NCBI GenBank assembly: GCA_024742305.1
Contig: JANSYQ010000034.1
Coordinates: 1-34,430, forward strand
Length of the DNA stretch: 34,430 nt
Direction of reading: 5' to 3'
Source: a bacterium
GTDB lineage: Bacteria; Bacteroidota; Bacteroidia; Flavobacteriales_D; Crocinitomicaceae
Positions 1-7,775 of the stretch are shown here, one piece after another (position 1 is the stretch's first letter; each line of letters begins with the position of its first letter). The notes under the pieces were generated by a model. It did not search any database and was not told the origin of the DNA. It saw nothing but the letters and a program-made list of their open reading frames with translations. Position numbers and translations under genes: made by a program.

Positions 1-906
1 TAACCCCTCGTCTACAGCTACGGCAACACCAATATGAATGTGCTCGTTGCGGCGAATGAAATCACCGTGCCAAGCGCTATTTACATTCGGGTGCTCGCGC
101 AGTGCCAAACCAACCGCCTTGATAACCATATCGTTGAAAGAAATCTTGATTCCTTCCAAAGCGTTCAACTGCTTGCGCAACGCCATGGCAGCATCCATAT
201 CAATATCAAGCGTTAGATAAAAGTGTGGAGCCGTAAATTTGCTTTCAGATAAACGACGAGCAATGGTCTTACGCATTTGAGAAACCGTTTCATCCGTGTA
301 AGATTCCGTACCAACAAAACCACGTTTTTTCGTAGCTCCGGCATAAGGAACGTAATGATCGATGTCGCGTTTCACGATTCGACCATTTTCTCCAGTTCCA
401 CTTACATTAGATAGATCAATACCTTTCTCATTCGCCATTTTCTTTGCCAAAGGCGATGCAAAAACACGACCGTTCGCATCTGCTACTGATGCAGTGGCTG
501 CAGGAGCCGGCGCTGGCTTCGATTCAGCGGGTGCTGGTGCAGGTGCTGGTTCTTCTGACTTAGGTTCAGGTTTTGGAGTTTCGACAGGTTCATTATCCGA
601 AGAATCTTTCTCCTCTTCAGCAGGTGCCGACTTTTCCGCTTCAGCTAGAATTGCATCAACATCTTCTCCTTTTTCACCAATAATCGCCAAAACAGCATTT
701 ACAGGAGCATTTCCTCCTTTCTCAACTCCAACGTGTAACAAAACACCGTCGTAAAACGACTCGAATTCCATGGTCGCTTTATCAGTCTCAATTTCCGCTA
801 GAAGCTCTCCTGAAGAAACTTCATCTCCAACTTGTTTGTGCCATTCCGCCACAACCCCTTCGGTCATGGTATCACTTAGTTTCGGCATCAAAACGATTTC
901 CGCCAT
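1..906 (-). CDS. pdhC: Pyruvate dehydrogenase E2 (dihydrolipoamide acetyltransferase), 3' end cut by window edge
   Basis: This is the core acyltransferase of the pyruvate dehydrogenase complex, which moves the acetyl group from E1 to CoA in the cytoplasm. Translating the minus strand from the ATG at 906 gives 302 residues open to the window edge. Residues 1-78 form a lipoyl domain with the swinging lysine K43 in ETDKATMEFE. An Ala/Pro/Glu-rich linker follows (about 85-155), then a peripheral-subunit-binding domain (about 160-195, with FASPLAKKMA and GTGENGRI). After that the acyltransferase domain begins; its catalytic HxxxDG lies beyond the edge. The start lies 12 bases after the pdhA stop, so the two genes are probably one transcript. 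The TDKATMEFE context is typical of pyruvate-type E2, and the pdhA neighbour supports that. The gene is incomplete only because the window ends. Confidence 0.93.
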   Translation of the reverse strand, partial: MAEIVLMPKLSDTMTEGVVAEWHKQVGDEVSSGELLAEIETDKATMEFESFYDGVLLHVGVEKGGNAPVNAVLAIIGEKGEDVDAILAEAEKSAPAEEEKDSSDNEPVETPKPEPKSEEPAPAPAPAESKPAPAPAATASVADANGRVFASPLAKKMANEKGIDLSNVSGTGENGRIVKRDIDHYVPYAGATKKRGFVGTESYTDETVSQMRKTIARRLSESKFTAPHFYLTLDIDMDAAMALRKQLNALEGIKISFNDMVIKAVGLALREHPNVNSAWHGDFIRRNEHIHIGVAVAVDEGL

Positions 907-918
907 CTCTGTCTTGGT

Positions 919-1968
919 TTAATATTCAATAATGTATGGATAGTCCGGTGTTTTGTAGACATCCTCGTATAATTCTTTCGCCTCTGGGTACGGTGAGTTC
1001 TCAGCAAATTCAATAGATTCCTTCACTTCATTCTTTACCCAATCATCGATTTCTTTGATTTCCTCCTCGGTCAACCACTTATTCTTCTTGATTACATTCA
1101 AACAGTGAAGAATTGGGTCCTGATCCATCCACTCTGATACTTCGTCTTTGGTTCTGTATTTCTGAGGATCAGACATTGAATGTCCTTTGAATCGATATGT
1201 TCGGATATCTAGAAGTGTTGGTCCATCTCCACGACGTGCGCGATCAGCGGCTTCTTCAATTGCCTCGTGTACAGCTTCTGGCGACATTCCGTTTACAACA
1301 CGCGATGGCATTTCGTATGAAGCGCCAATTTTAGACAAGTCTGTTACGTTGGTAGTACGTTCCACTGAGGTACCCATCGCATAATTGTTGTTCTCAATGA
1401 TAAATACCGCTGGAATTTTCCAGTTCATTGCCATATTGAAGGTTTCGTGAAGCGCTCCTTGACGAACGGCTCCGTCTCCCATGGATACAAAGGCAACATT
1501 ATCAGTTTTGTTATACTTTTCAGCGAAAGCGACTCCAGCTCCCATTGCGATTTGCGCACCAACAATTCCGTGACCTCCCATGAAGTTCACTTCTTTATCG
1601 AAGAAGTGCATGGAACCGCCTTTTCCTTTCGAACATCCGTCAACACGACCAAACAACTCGGCCATCAACACTCTTGGATCTGTACCCAATGCAATTGGAT
1701 GCCCATGATCTCTGTACGCCGTCATGTGTTTATCACCTTTCTGACATGCGCTTGCCGTCCCCACTACAATTGCCTCTTGCCCGATGTATAAGTGACAAAA
1801 TCCACCAAATTTCTGTTGAATGTACAATTGACCTGTCTTTTCTTCGAACTTTCGAATCAACAACATGTCTTTGTACCACTTTACGTAAGTCTCTTTGGAG
1901 AATTTCGGTGCTTTTGATGCTGCACTCTTACGGGTTGTTTTAGAAGGCTTTGAATCCTTTACAGCCAT
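919..1968 (-). CDS. pdhA: Pyruvate dehydrogenase E1 component, alpha subunit
   Basis: This is the thiamine-diphosphate-dependent alpha subunit that decarboxylates pyruvate and, with E1 beta, loads acetyl groups onto E2. The 349-residue protein shows the TPP/Mg motif starting GDGAVRQG at about 164 and ending in the NNN at 193-195. The conserved phosphorylation-loop-like segment YRFKGHSMSDPQKYR lies at about 259-273. An N-terminal Lys/Ser/Ala-rich tail of about 22 residues precedes the fold and is probably disordered. The length fits the bacterial alpha/beta-type E1 alpha. No E1 beta gene is visible beside it; the next gene downstream is E2. The ATG at 1968 lies about 28 bases after a TATATTTG box on the same strand. 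Confidence 0.95.
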   Translation of the reverse strand: MAVKDSKPSKTTRKSAASKAPKFSKETYVKWYKDMLLIRKFEEKTGQLYIQQKFGGFCHLYIGQEAIVVGTASACQKGDKHMTAYRDHGHPIALGTDPRVLMAELFGRVDGCSKGKGGSMHFFDKEVNFMGGHGIVGAQIAMGAGVAFAEKYNKTDNVAFVSMGDGAVRQGALHETFNMAMNWKIPAVFIIENNNYAMGTSVERTTNVTDLSKIGASYEMPSRVVNGMSPEAVHEAIEEAADRARRGDGPTLLDIRTYRFKGHSMSDPQKYRTKDEVSEWMDQDPILHCLNVIKKNKWLTEEEIKEIDDWVKNEVKESIEFAENSPYPEAKELYEDVYKTPDYPYIIEY

Positions 1969-1995
1969 AGTTTAATTTTTGAATCAAAGAAGTGA

Positions 1996-2003
1996 CAAAT
2001 ATA
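1996..2003 (-). promoter_or_regulatory. Candidate -7 promoter box of pdhA
   Basis: The minus strand reads TATATTTG here, a perfect match to the Bacteroidota -7 consensus TAnnTTTG. It lies about 28 bases upstream of the pdhA ATG. I see no clean TTTG at the expected -33 position, so the call rests on one element. The rest of the 1969-2128 gap holds AT-rich sequence and no convincing terminator. Confidence 0.5.
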
Positions 2004-2128
2004 TAAAATATTCCATGGAAAAATTGCTTTAACTTGGCGCGATAATTGGAACTCCAAAATTGCTTAACGCCCTTAATTTGCTAATACTTCTGAGTAATTG
2101 TAAATTATACAATAAGATTCTTATTCTG

Positions 2129-2935
2129 TTATTGCGTAATTATCCCACTTAATTCTTCCAAAGGAATACTAAACTCTATCATTCCTGCAGCATAAGGAGC
2201 CACTTCATAAGGGTTGAAAACGAAGGTCATAAAGTCTTCCTCAAAAACAAAGTTGTCATTCAAAGCAAAAGTGTCATCCTCAAACCAAAAGCCCGCATCA
2301 TTTAGCGACTCACCTTGTTCAAGTCCTATGTGACTTCGGAAATACTTCTCCGCAATTGTCAACAATGACTCCATGTCTTCGGCAAAATATTCAAGACCTA
2401 TCCTTTGACCATTTTGCTTCAAAAAGTACTCGTAGAACAAGAACCCGTTTCCGTGTGCACCGCCTGTGTAAGCCCAACCATGCGAATTCAAACAAACATA
2501 CCTCGAAGTTTCAGAGATATCAAATCCTGCCTGCATTTCCCAGGTCCACATATTAAAGTCGTCTTCATCATCTTCTTCATCCACTGTAAAGTCATCCACT
2601 ACTCTTTCGAAATAGTAATCTGTCAATGGACCAAGTAATTGTGTTTCTGTTTCTGGTGACTGCATCGCTGCCAATTCGACAATGCGCGCGTTAACCGAAT
2701 CTTTGTAGACGCTATCCATTACGCCGGACGAAAATTGCGGCGTGAAGTACTGATAATCAATCATACTTTCTGTGGAGTCGGAGCGATCCATGTTGTAGGC
2801 ATACGCCTTCGCCCTACCCGAAGCAATGCGGTCCGGAAGGTTTATTTCGTCCGAAACTTCGTCGAGTATTTCTTCTGTAGTGCTGCAACTTACGGCGAAC
2901 AAGCCCACGATTGCAAATAGTAATAGGTGTTTCAT
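2129..2935 (-). CDS. DUF3298-type lipoprotein
   Basis: This is a predicted lipoprotein of 268 residues. A hydrophobic signal of 16 residues ends in a lipobox with the lipidated cysteine at C17 (FAVSC), followed by an acidic Ser/Thr/Glu spacer. The C-terminal third resembles DUF3298, the domain of RsiV and PdaC-like proteins: a tryptophan/aspartate-rich region, then FVFNPYEVAPYAAG and EFSIPLEEL close to the end. In other bacteria such domains occur in anti-sigma factors or cell-wall-associated proteins; the role here is unknown. Its ATG overlaps the cytidine deaminase stop in an ATGA arrangement, so it is probably translated by coupling. No sigma-factor gene is adjacent, so an anti-sigma role is not supported by context. 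Confidence 0.85.
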   Translation of the reverse strand: MKHLLLFAIVGLFAVSCSTTEEILDEVSDEINLPDRIASGRAKAYAYNMDRSDSTESMIDYQYFTPQFSSGVMDSVYKDSVNARIVELAAMQSPETETQLLGPLTDYYFERVVDDFTVDEEDDEDDFNMWTWEMQAGFDISETSRYVCLNSHGWAYTGGAHGNGFLFYEYFLKQNGQRIGLEYFAEDMESLLTIAEKYFRSHIGLEQGESLNDAGFWFEDDTFALNDNFVFEEDFMTFVFNPYEVAPYAAGMIEFSIPLEELSGIITQ

Positions 2936-3402
2936 ATCCCAAAAGCTAAGGGTAATAATGATGCCGCTGATTCGGCGATAATTGTAACGTTATTTTGACT
3001 GACCAAAATGACACGGAAAGGCTGATTTTGGCGTTTTTCGGTTTCTACCATCACTTGTCGGCATCCTCCGCATGGCGAAAGCAAAGTCTCTACATCCACC
3101 AAATCGCCTTTTGCGACTATGCACAAAGTATCGACCGTTTTTTCAGGATGATTGGCTCCAGCAAAAAACAGAGCAACGCGCTCTGCGCAAAGGCCGGAAG
3201 GATAAGCAATGTTTTCTTGGTTACTTCCCGTGACAATCGTGCCATCTTCCAGTAACAGAGAGGCTCCTACCCGAAATTTACTGTAGGGTGCATAAGCTCC
3301 TTGCATGACATTTTGAGCCGCTTCTACCAAAACATGATCTGAAGTCGGTAGCTCATTCCAGTGCTCTAACTGCGTGTATTTGAATGATAGTTCTTTCTCC
3401 AT
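2932..3402 (-). CDS. cdd: Cytidine deaminase
   Basis: This enzyme hydrolytically deaminates cytidine and deoxycytidine to uridine and deoxyuridine in pyrimidine salvage. The 156-residue protein has the zinc and catalytic signatures of the small homotetrameric family: CAE at 72-74, where cysteine replaces the histidine of the dimeric type and E74 is the proton shuttle, and PCGGC at 110-114. NQENIAYPSGLCAE is the usual substrate-contacting stretch. I chose the ATG at 3402 because the protein then begins with a normal MEKELSFKY; an upstream in-frame start at 3438 would add 12 hydrophobic residues unrelated to the family. It is the first gene of a two-gene unit with the lipoprotein and is transcribed away from mtaB. 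Confidence 0.93.
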   Translation of the reverse strand: MEKELSFKYTQLEHWNELPTSDHVLVEAAQNVMQGAYAPYSKFRVGASLLLEDGTIVTGSNQENIAYPSGLCAERVALFFAGANHPEKTVDTLCIVAKGDLVDVETLLSPCGGCRQVMVETEKRQNQPFRVILVSQNNVTIIAESAASLLPLAFGI

Positions 3403-3477
3403 CGGGATCAAAATAAGTAAAAAACATTCAGATGACACCGAACTACCTCCTACTTCGCTCGGATTTAATCCTTTGAA

Positions 3478-3509
3478 TTTGCCGTCTTATAGGATTCTCC
3501 GTATTTTTG
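3478..3509 (+). promoter_or_regulatory. Promoter of mtaB (-33 TTTG, -7 TATTTTTG)
   Basis: TTTG at 3478-3481 is followed after 20 bases by TATTTTTG at 3502-3509, a perfect TAnnTTTG. This is the spacing expected for the Bacteroidota primary sigma factor. The box ends only 8 bases before the mtaB ATG at 3518, so the transcript would have almost no leader. Confidence 0.65.
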
Positions 3510-3517
3510 CCCCCGCA

Positions 3518-4834
3518 ATGATTCAGTACAAAAAAGTAGCATTTTACACGCTTGGCTGCAAGCTCAATTTCTCGGAGACGTCCACCATTGGTCGTGCCTT
3601 TGAAGAAGCTGGATACGCCAAAGTGAAATTCGACGACACGCCGGACATTTTTGTCATTAATACGTGTTCCGTAACTGAAAATGCCGATAAAAAGTGCCGA
3701 CAATTGGTGAAGAAGGCCATGAAAGTGAATCCCAATGGATTTGTTGCTATCATTGGTTGCTACGCACAATTAAAGCCACAGGATATAGCAGCTATTCCAG
3801 GTGTAGATATTGTTCTTGGGGCGAACGAAAAGTTCAATATTGTTGAACATATCGAATCCTTGGACAAGCTCGACGAAACTTTGATCGAAAACGAGAGCAT
3901 TAAAGAAACAAAAGATTTTGTGCCAGCGTTTTCCATGGGGGATCGAACGCGTTCATTCTTGAAAGTTCAAGATGGCTGTGATTACTTCTGTACGTTTTGC
4001 ACCATTCCTTTGGCAAGAGGAAAAAGTCGAAATGCTTCGATAGCAGAAACAGTCGCAGAAGCGGAGAAAATTGCGCAAACAGAGGTCAAAGAAGTTGTTT
4101 TAACGGGCGTCAATATTGGTGATTTTGGACAAGGGGATGATGAGAACTTCTTCGAACTTACAAAAGCACTAGATGAGGTCGATAATATTGACCGCTTCCG
4201 AATTTCTTCGATTGAACCGAACTTACTTTCCGACGAAATCATTGAATTTACGCTGAATCAATCCAAACGATTTGTGCCGCATTTTCACATTCCACTACAA
4301 TCTGGAAGCGATAAGTTGTTGAAGAAAATGCGTCGTAAATACGAACGTTCCTTATTTGCAGATCGCGTGAACTCCATTAAAGCAAAGAATCCGGACGCAT
4401 GTATTGGCGTGGACGTGATTGTTGGGTTCCCCGGCGAAACGGACGACGACTTTATGGAAACTGTTAATTTCTTGAAGGATTTGGACATTTCGTATTTGCA
4501 TGTCTTTACGTATTCTGAGCGTGCGAACACCACAGCGGTAAAACTAGGCGATCCTGTCCCGATGAATATCCGAAAAGAACGTAGCAAGCAATTGCACTTG
4601 TTATCGCACAAGAAAAAACGCGCTTTTTACGAAGAAAACGTTGGGAAAACGAAAGAAGTACTCTTTGAACAAGAAGATAATGAAGGCTACATGTTCGGAT
4701 TCACAGACAACTACGTAAAGGTGAAACTTCCTTACGATGCCAAGTTAACGAATACGCTTCAAACGGTGTCTTTGGATGAAATTGACCGCGATGGAATTAT
4801 GAAGTGTACGGTAGCTGCGACTGTGGCAATGTGA
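3518..4834 (+). CDS. mtaB: tRNA t6A37 methylthiotransferase MtaB
   Basis: This radical-SAM enzyme converts t6A at position 37 of ANN-decoding tRNAs to ms2t6A. The 438-residue protein has three regions. The N-terminal UPF0004 domain carries the three auxiliary-cluster cysteines C14, C50 and C81 (TLGCKLN, INTCSVT, IIGCYAQ). The radical-SAM core has CxxxCxxC at C154, C158 and C161 (DGCDYFCTFC). A C-terminal TRAM-like segment starts at about 375. TLGCKLNFSET is characteristic of MtaB rather than MiaB or RimO. I place the start at the ATG at 3518: the in-frame extension upstream is not family-like and runs through the promoter, which ends 8 bases before this ATG. It is divergent from cdd and appears monocistronic. 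Confidence 0.95.
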   Translation: MIQYKKVAFYTLGCKLNFSETSTIGRAFEEAGYAKVKFDDTPDIFVINTCSVTENADKKCRQLVKKAMKVNPNGFVAIIGCYAQLKPQDIAAIPGVDIVLGANEKFNIVEHIESLDKLDETLIENESIKETKDFVPAFSMGDRTRSFLKVQDGCDYFCTFCTIPLARGKSRNASIAETVAEAEKIAQTEVKEVVLTGVNIGDFGQGDDENFFELTKALDEVDNIDRFRISSIEPNLLSDEIIEFTLNQSKRFVPHFHIPLQSGSDKLLKKMRRKYERSLFADRVNSIKAKNPDACIGVDVIVGFPGETDDDFMETVNFLKDLDISYLHVFTYSERANTTAVKLGDPVPMNIRKERSKQLHLLSHKKKRAFYEENVGKTKEVLFEQEDNEGYMFGFTDNYVKVKLPYDAKLTNTLQTVSLDEIDRDGIMKCTVAATVAM

Positions 4835-4967
4835 GACTCCAGAGCGAGAACAGATCACACTCAAAACTCCAACCTTGACATTTAGTGGCTACTTGAAGGC
4901 GATGCTCACCCTGTGACTTAAATCGCCCAAAAAGATACTGACCAAAATGATGATAAAGCAGCGGTTA

Positions 4968-5118
4968 TTTCACCACAAGGACACAAAGTTCACGGAGCTT
5001 TGTTCAACCATAATGTAAAACAAGGACACTAGATTATGACTATGTCATAATCCTTTGTGCTCTGAAAATTCCGGTTATCAATCCTTTTCTCTGTGCTCTT
5101 CGCGCCTTAGTGGTGATT
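4968..5118. repeat. Imperfect inverted repeat, about 150 bp, in the mtaB-mnmD gap
   Basis: The only gene-free stretch above 300 bases (4835-5188) contains a long imperfect palindrome centred near 5042. Its tip is a perfect 9-bp hairpin: GATTATGAC at 5032-5040, loop TAT, GTCATAATC at 5044-5052. The outer arms match as well: CACCAC at 4971 pairs with GTGGTG ending at 5115. The left arm TTCACCACAAGGACACAAAG aligns with the reverse complement of the right arm, AATCACCACTAAGGCGCGAA. Motifs of the 'CACCACTAAGGCGCGAAGAG' kind recur between genes in many bacterial genomes, as I recall. There is no coding potential in it, no transposase nearby and no clear target-site duplication. The rest of the gap holds nothing I recognise. 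Confidence 0.7.
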
Positions 5119-5188
5119 AAAAAAGTCATTTTTTGATTCTTAAAATCGAACTCCATCGTAAACGTTATCCGCTCTCAATACTCAAACT

Positions 5189-5851
5189 CTAAACCACTTT
5201 AGTACCTCTTGTCATTTCACGTTTCCCCGGAGGTCCCGGCAATCGTTCAATCGTAAATCCTAGCGATTTCAAATGCCGTTTGAATTGACCTTGGGCACAA
5301 TATGTTACCAAAATTCCATCCGGCTTGATCATTCGTGCCATTTTCTCTAAAACCGGTAGTTCCCACATGTCTCCCTGCGCCCGCGGACCGAATGCATCGA
5401 AGTAAATCACATCCACTGATTTCTCTTTCGGTTCAAAATCTTCAACTTTCTGATGAATTTTCGTCAATTGAAAATTAGAGAATTCAACAGGTGTGCCCCA
5501 TGGAGCATTGTGCATAGTTTGAAACTGCTCTGTATACTTCTCTCCTACTTCATCCAAATAGTTCAAGTTATCCACCAACTCCATTTCCACTGGATATGCT
5601 TCTATCCCAAAATAATTGATCCTCTTATCATGTTCCAATGCATATTCCAAAGTCAACAGTGCGTTTAATCCGGTACCAAATCCCATTTCAAAAACAGTTA
5701 CCTCTTCACGCTCCAAACTCCCTATTCCATTCTGAATAAACACGTGTCTCGCCTCCTGAATGGCGCCATGATGCGAATGATAATTTTCATCCATCTCAGG
5801 AATGTAAATTGTCGTGGAACCGTCGGCTGTTTTGGTGATTTCGCGCTTCAT
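5189..5851 (-). CDS. mnmD: tRNA (mnm5s2U34) methyltransferase MnmD
   Basis: This SAM-dependent methyltransferase (DUF752) performs the last step of mnm5s2U synthesis at wobble position 34 of tRNAs. It is the standalone form, equivalent to the N-terminal half of E. coli MnmC without the FAD-dependent MnmC(o) part. In the 220-residue protein the SAM-binding loop GFGTGLN is at 57-63, DAFGP at 152-156, and the family C-terminal signature PGPPGKREM at 205-213. It lies 27 bases downstream of the CocE-type hydrolase on the same strand and may share its transcript; no functional link is obvious. Together with mtaB across the repeat gap it makes a second tRNA anticodon-loop modification gene nearby. 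Confidence 0.93.
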   Translation of the reverse strand: MKREITKTADGSTTIYIPEMDENYHSHHGAIQEARHVFIQNGIGSLEREEVTVFEMGFGTGLNALLTLEYALEHDKRINYFGIEAYPVEMELVDNLNYLDEVGEKYTEQFQTMHNAPWGTPVEFSNFQLTKIHQKVEDFEPKEKSVDVIYFDAFGPRAQGDMWELPVLEKMARMIKPDGILVTYCAQGQFKRHLKSLGFTIERLPGPPGKREMTRGTKVV

Positions 5852-5878
5852 AGGATCAAAATTAGTGTTTCAAGTACC

Positions 5879-7618
5879 TCAACGAGTTTCTACCACAGGA
5901 AGTGTGATACTCGAGTTGTATGTGGATGCTCCGTGTAGTGAAATGGTAGGCTTTCCTCGTTTTGGGCATTTATCAAAAATCGCATTGTCTGCTCCGGCAA
6001 TTGCAATGCGAAGTGAATGTCCTTTCTTAATTGTAACCGAGGTTGGAAGAAGTCGTAACTGAACCTCTTCAATCTGACTGGGAACCATCGGCGAGGCATC
6101 CTTCTCACTGAAAGTGTGCAGATTAAAAGTGCTATCGGATGCATCGGCTACCTTTCTATGAATCAACCGCAAACCTCCTTCGGTGATATACACACTTTTT
6201 CCATTTTCGTCCACATCTTCTAGGTAAACCAAAACAACTCCGTCCTCATGAGAAGACGACAACCATAAGGTAATTTCGGGTGTCCCAGTGATTTGAAGGT
6301 CTTCTTTCATGGGAGATGTTGTGTAGGTAAGCATGCGCTCATCCATGGCGTTTCTGTTGTTTAATCCCTTTACCGGACCATCCATTTGCGTTGTCCAACG
6401 GTTATACTCGCTAGTTTGCACCTTGAAGTCGACTTTATAATCATTGCTCCAAACCGTGTCCGACTTAGAAGGATTTAAGGAACCATCGGCTGCCAAATAC
6501 AATTCTTTTTCCATAGTTCCTGGAATCGGCCATTCGTTTGTTTCCTGGAAGCCTGGCTCTCCAATATTGTAGTATCGCATCAAAGGCCACTCGTCTACAC
6601 CGTTCTCCTTTCCCTTTAAATGATGATCAAAGAACACAAGCATCATCGCGTTTTGAACATCAATTTTTGGACTAGGATAAAAAAGGCTGTCGTCAGTCAC
6701 AAACGGGTCAGCGCTACACCATCCTCCGTGGGCTGTTGACAGTAACAGTACTTTCTGAGGATTACTAAAATGTTCCAATCGCTGTAACGTTCCTTCTGCT
6801 GTCCCTGCATCCATCCAACTCGCAACAATAAGCATTGGCACTCCCGAAGCCTCAATCTCCTTCTGCCAATGAGTTACGGAACATTCACCATAAGTAAACC
6901 CGTTAAATCCCTGATCGCTGAAATCCGACTCTCGTGTGTACTTATGTACCTTGGGATTGGCCTTATGTTCTTTTATTGCTGGTTTCAACGAATCTTCCTC
7001 CACTGGATTGACGGAACTTCTCAACAACAATGAGCGATTCCGATCCAACAAATAAACATACCGCCCCCAGCGATTAATAAATGTACTCGCTAGCATTCCG
7101 TATGGTCTTGCCGGACTTCTGTACAAATCAAAATCCGACCAACCTGGAATTACAGCTTTTAGCGCTGGATGCTGTGTAGCGCACAATAACTCAGCGGTGG
7201 TTCCGGTATACGATGTTCCATAAGAGCCAATATTTCCATCACACCAATCTTGTGCGACAATCCAATCCAAAACTGCCTTGGAATCCATTACCTGAATGGG
7301 CGAATACTCCGATTGCCTCGTTCCGAAAGATGCCCCAGTACCTCGGGTGTCAACAATCATAATAATGTATCCATGATCACTGAAGTATTGATCTCTTCCC
7401 GAAATGCTTGAAGTATCTTCCTTGTGGACACTCGATCGCCAATACCGCTCAAACTTGACGAGAACTGGAAGCTCTTCATCGTTATACTCATTTGGAAAAT
7501 ATACATCGGCCGCTAGCTTAACGCCGTCGGACATCTCAATAAAATGGGAGGTTCTCGTTTGAGCTAAAGAGAAAAATTGGTTGATCACTAGAAGCGTGAC
7601 AACTAAGAGTAATTTCAT
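5879..7618 (-). CDS. Secreted CocE/NonD family hydrolase (X-Pro dipeptidyl-peptidase-like)
   Basis: This is a predicted exported serine hydrolase of 579 residues. A 20-residue signal peptide (MKLLLVVTLL, ending near SLAQ) precedes the alpha/beta-hydrolase domain. The nucleophile Ser136 is in GSYGTSYTG (131-139), with D270 (SWMDAGT) and H297 (STAHGGW) as the likely triad partners. The C-terminal roughly 200 residues form the jelly-roll domain of the X-Pro dipeptidyl-peptidase/cocaine esterase family. Substrates in this family include X-Pro peptides, acyl esters and glutaryl-cephalosporins; the real substrate cannot be read from sequence. I chose the ATG at 7618 because it gives a clean signal peptide; an in-frame ATG at 7708 would put 30 atypical residues in front of it. 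It is divergent from dnaB. Confidence 0.88.
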   Translation of the reverse strand: MKLLLVVTLLVINQFFSLAQTRTSHFIEMSDGVKLAADVYFPNEYNDEELPVLVKFERYWRSSVHKEDTSSISGRDQYFSDHGYIIMIVDTRGTGASFGTRQSEYSPIQVMDSKAVLDWIVAQDWCDGNIGSYGTSYTGTTAELLCATQHPALKAVIPGWSDFDLYRSPARPYGMLASTFINRWGRYVYLLDRNRSLLLRSSVNPVEEDSLKPAIKEHKANPKVHKYTRESDFSDQGFNGFTYGECSVTHWQKEIEASGVPMLIVASWMDAGTAEGTLQRLEHFSNPQKVLLLSTAHGGWCSADPFVTDDSLFYPSPKIDVQNAMMLVFFDHHLKGKENGVDEWPLMRYYNIGEPGFQETNEWPIPGTMEKELYLAADGSLNPSKSDTVWSNDYKVDFKVQTSEYNRWTTQMDGPVKGLNNRNAMDERMLTYTTSPMKEDLQITGTPEITLWLSSSHEDGVVLVYLEDVDENGKSVYITEGGLRLIHRKVADASDSTFNLHTFSEKDASPMVPSQIEEVQLRLLPTSVTIKKGHSLRIAIAGADNAIFDKCPKRGKPTISLHGASTYNSSITLPVVETR

Positions 7619-7763
7619 TCGAGTATTCGTTTTGGATGATGTTCCAACGACAATAATGACAATAAATTTTCCATTAGCTGGAATATTCATTGTGAATTTC
7701 GTGTTCATATCACGTTCAAAAATCTTTATGATATTTTAAGTGAACATTCGCCTTCATTTGTTG

Positions 7764-7771
7764 TACCTTTG
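7764..7771 (+). promoter_or_regulatory. Candidate -7 promoter box directly before dnaB
   Basis: TACCTTTG matches TAnnTTTG exactly and ends four bases before the ATG at 7776, which would give a leaderless or near-leaderless mRNA. There is no clear TTTG 19-21 bases upstream, so this is a one-element call that could be chance. Confidence 0.4.
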
Positions 7772-7775
7772 AGTG

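Noticed and set aside
362-754. A 130-residue plus-strand open frame rich in Ala, Gly and Ser
   Set aside because: It is the antisense of the Ala/Pro/Glu-rich linker of the pyruvate dehydrogenase E2 gene; the real minus-strand frame has clear lipoyl and binding domains.
5032-5052. Standalone terminator for mtaB
   Set aside because: The hairpin is AT-rich, about 200 bases past the mtaB stop, lacks a T tract, and is better explained as the tip of the larger inverted repeat.
7619-7708. Longer N-terminus for the CocE-type hydrolase from the ATG at 7708
   Set aside because: It would bury a textbook signal peptide behind 30 residues; the ATG at 7618 fits an exported protein better.
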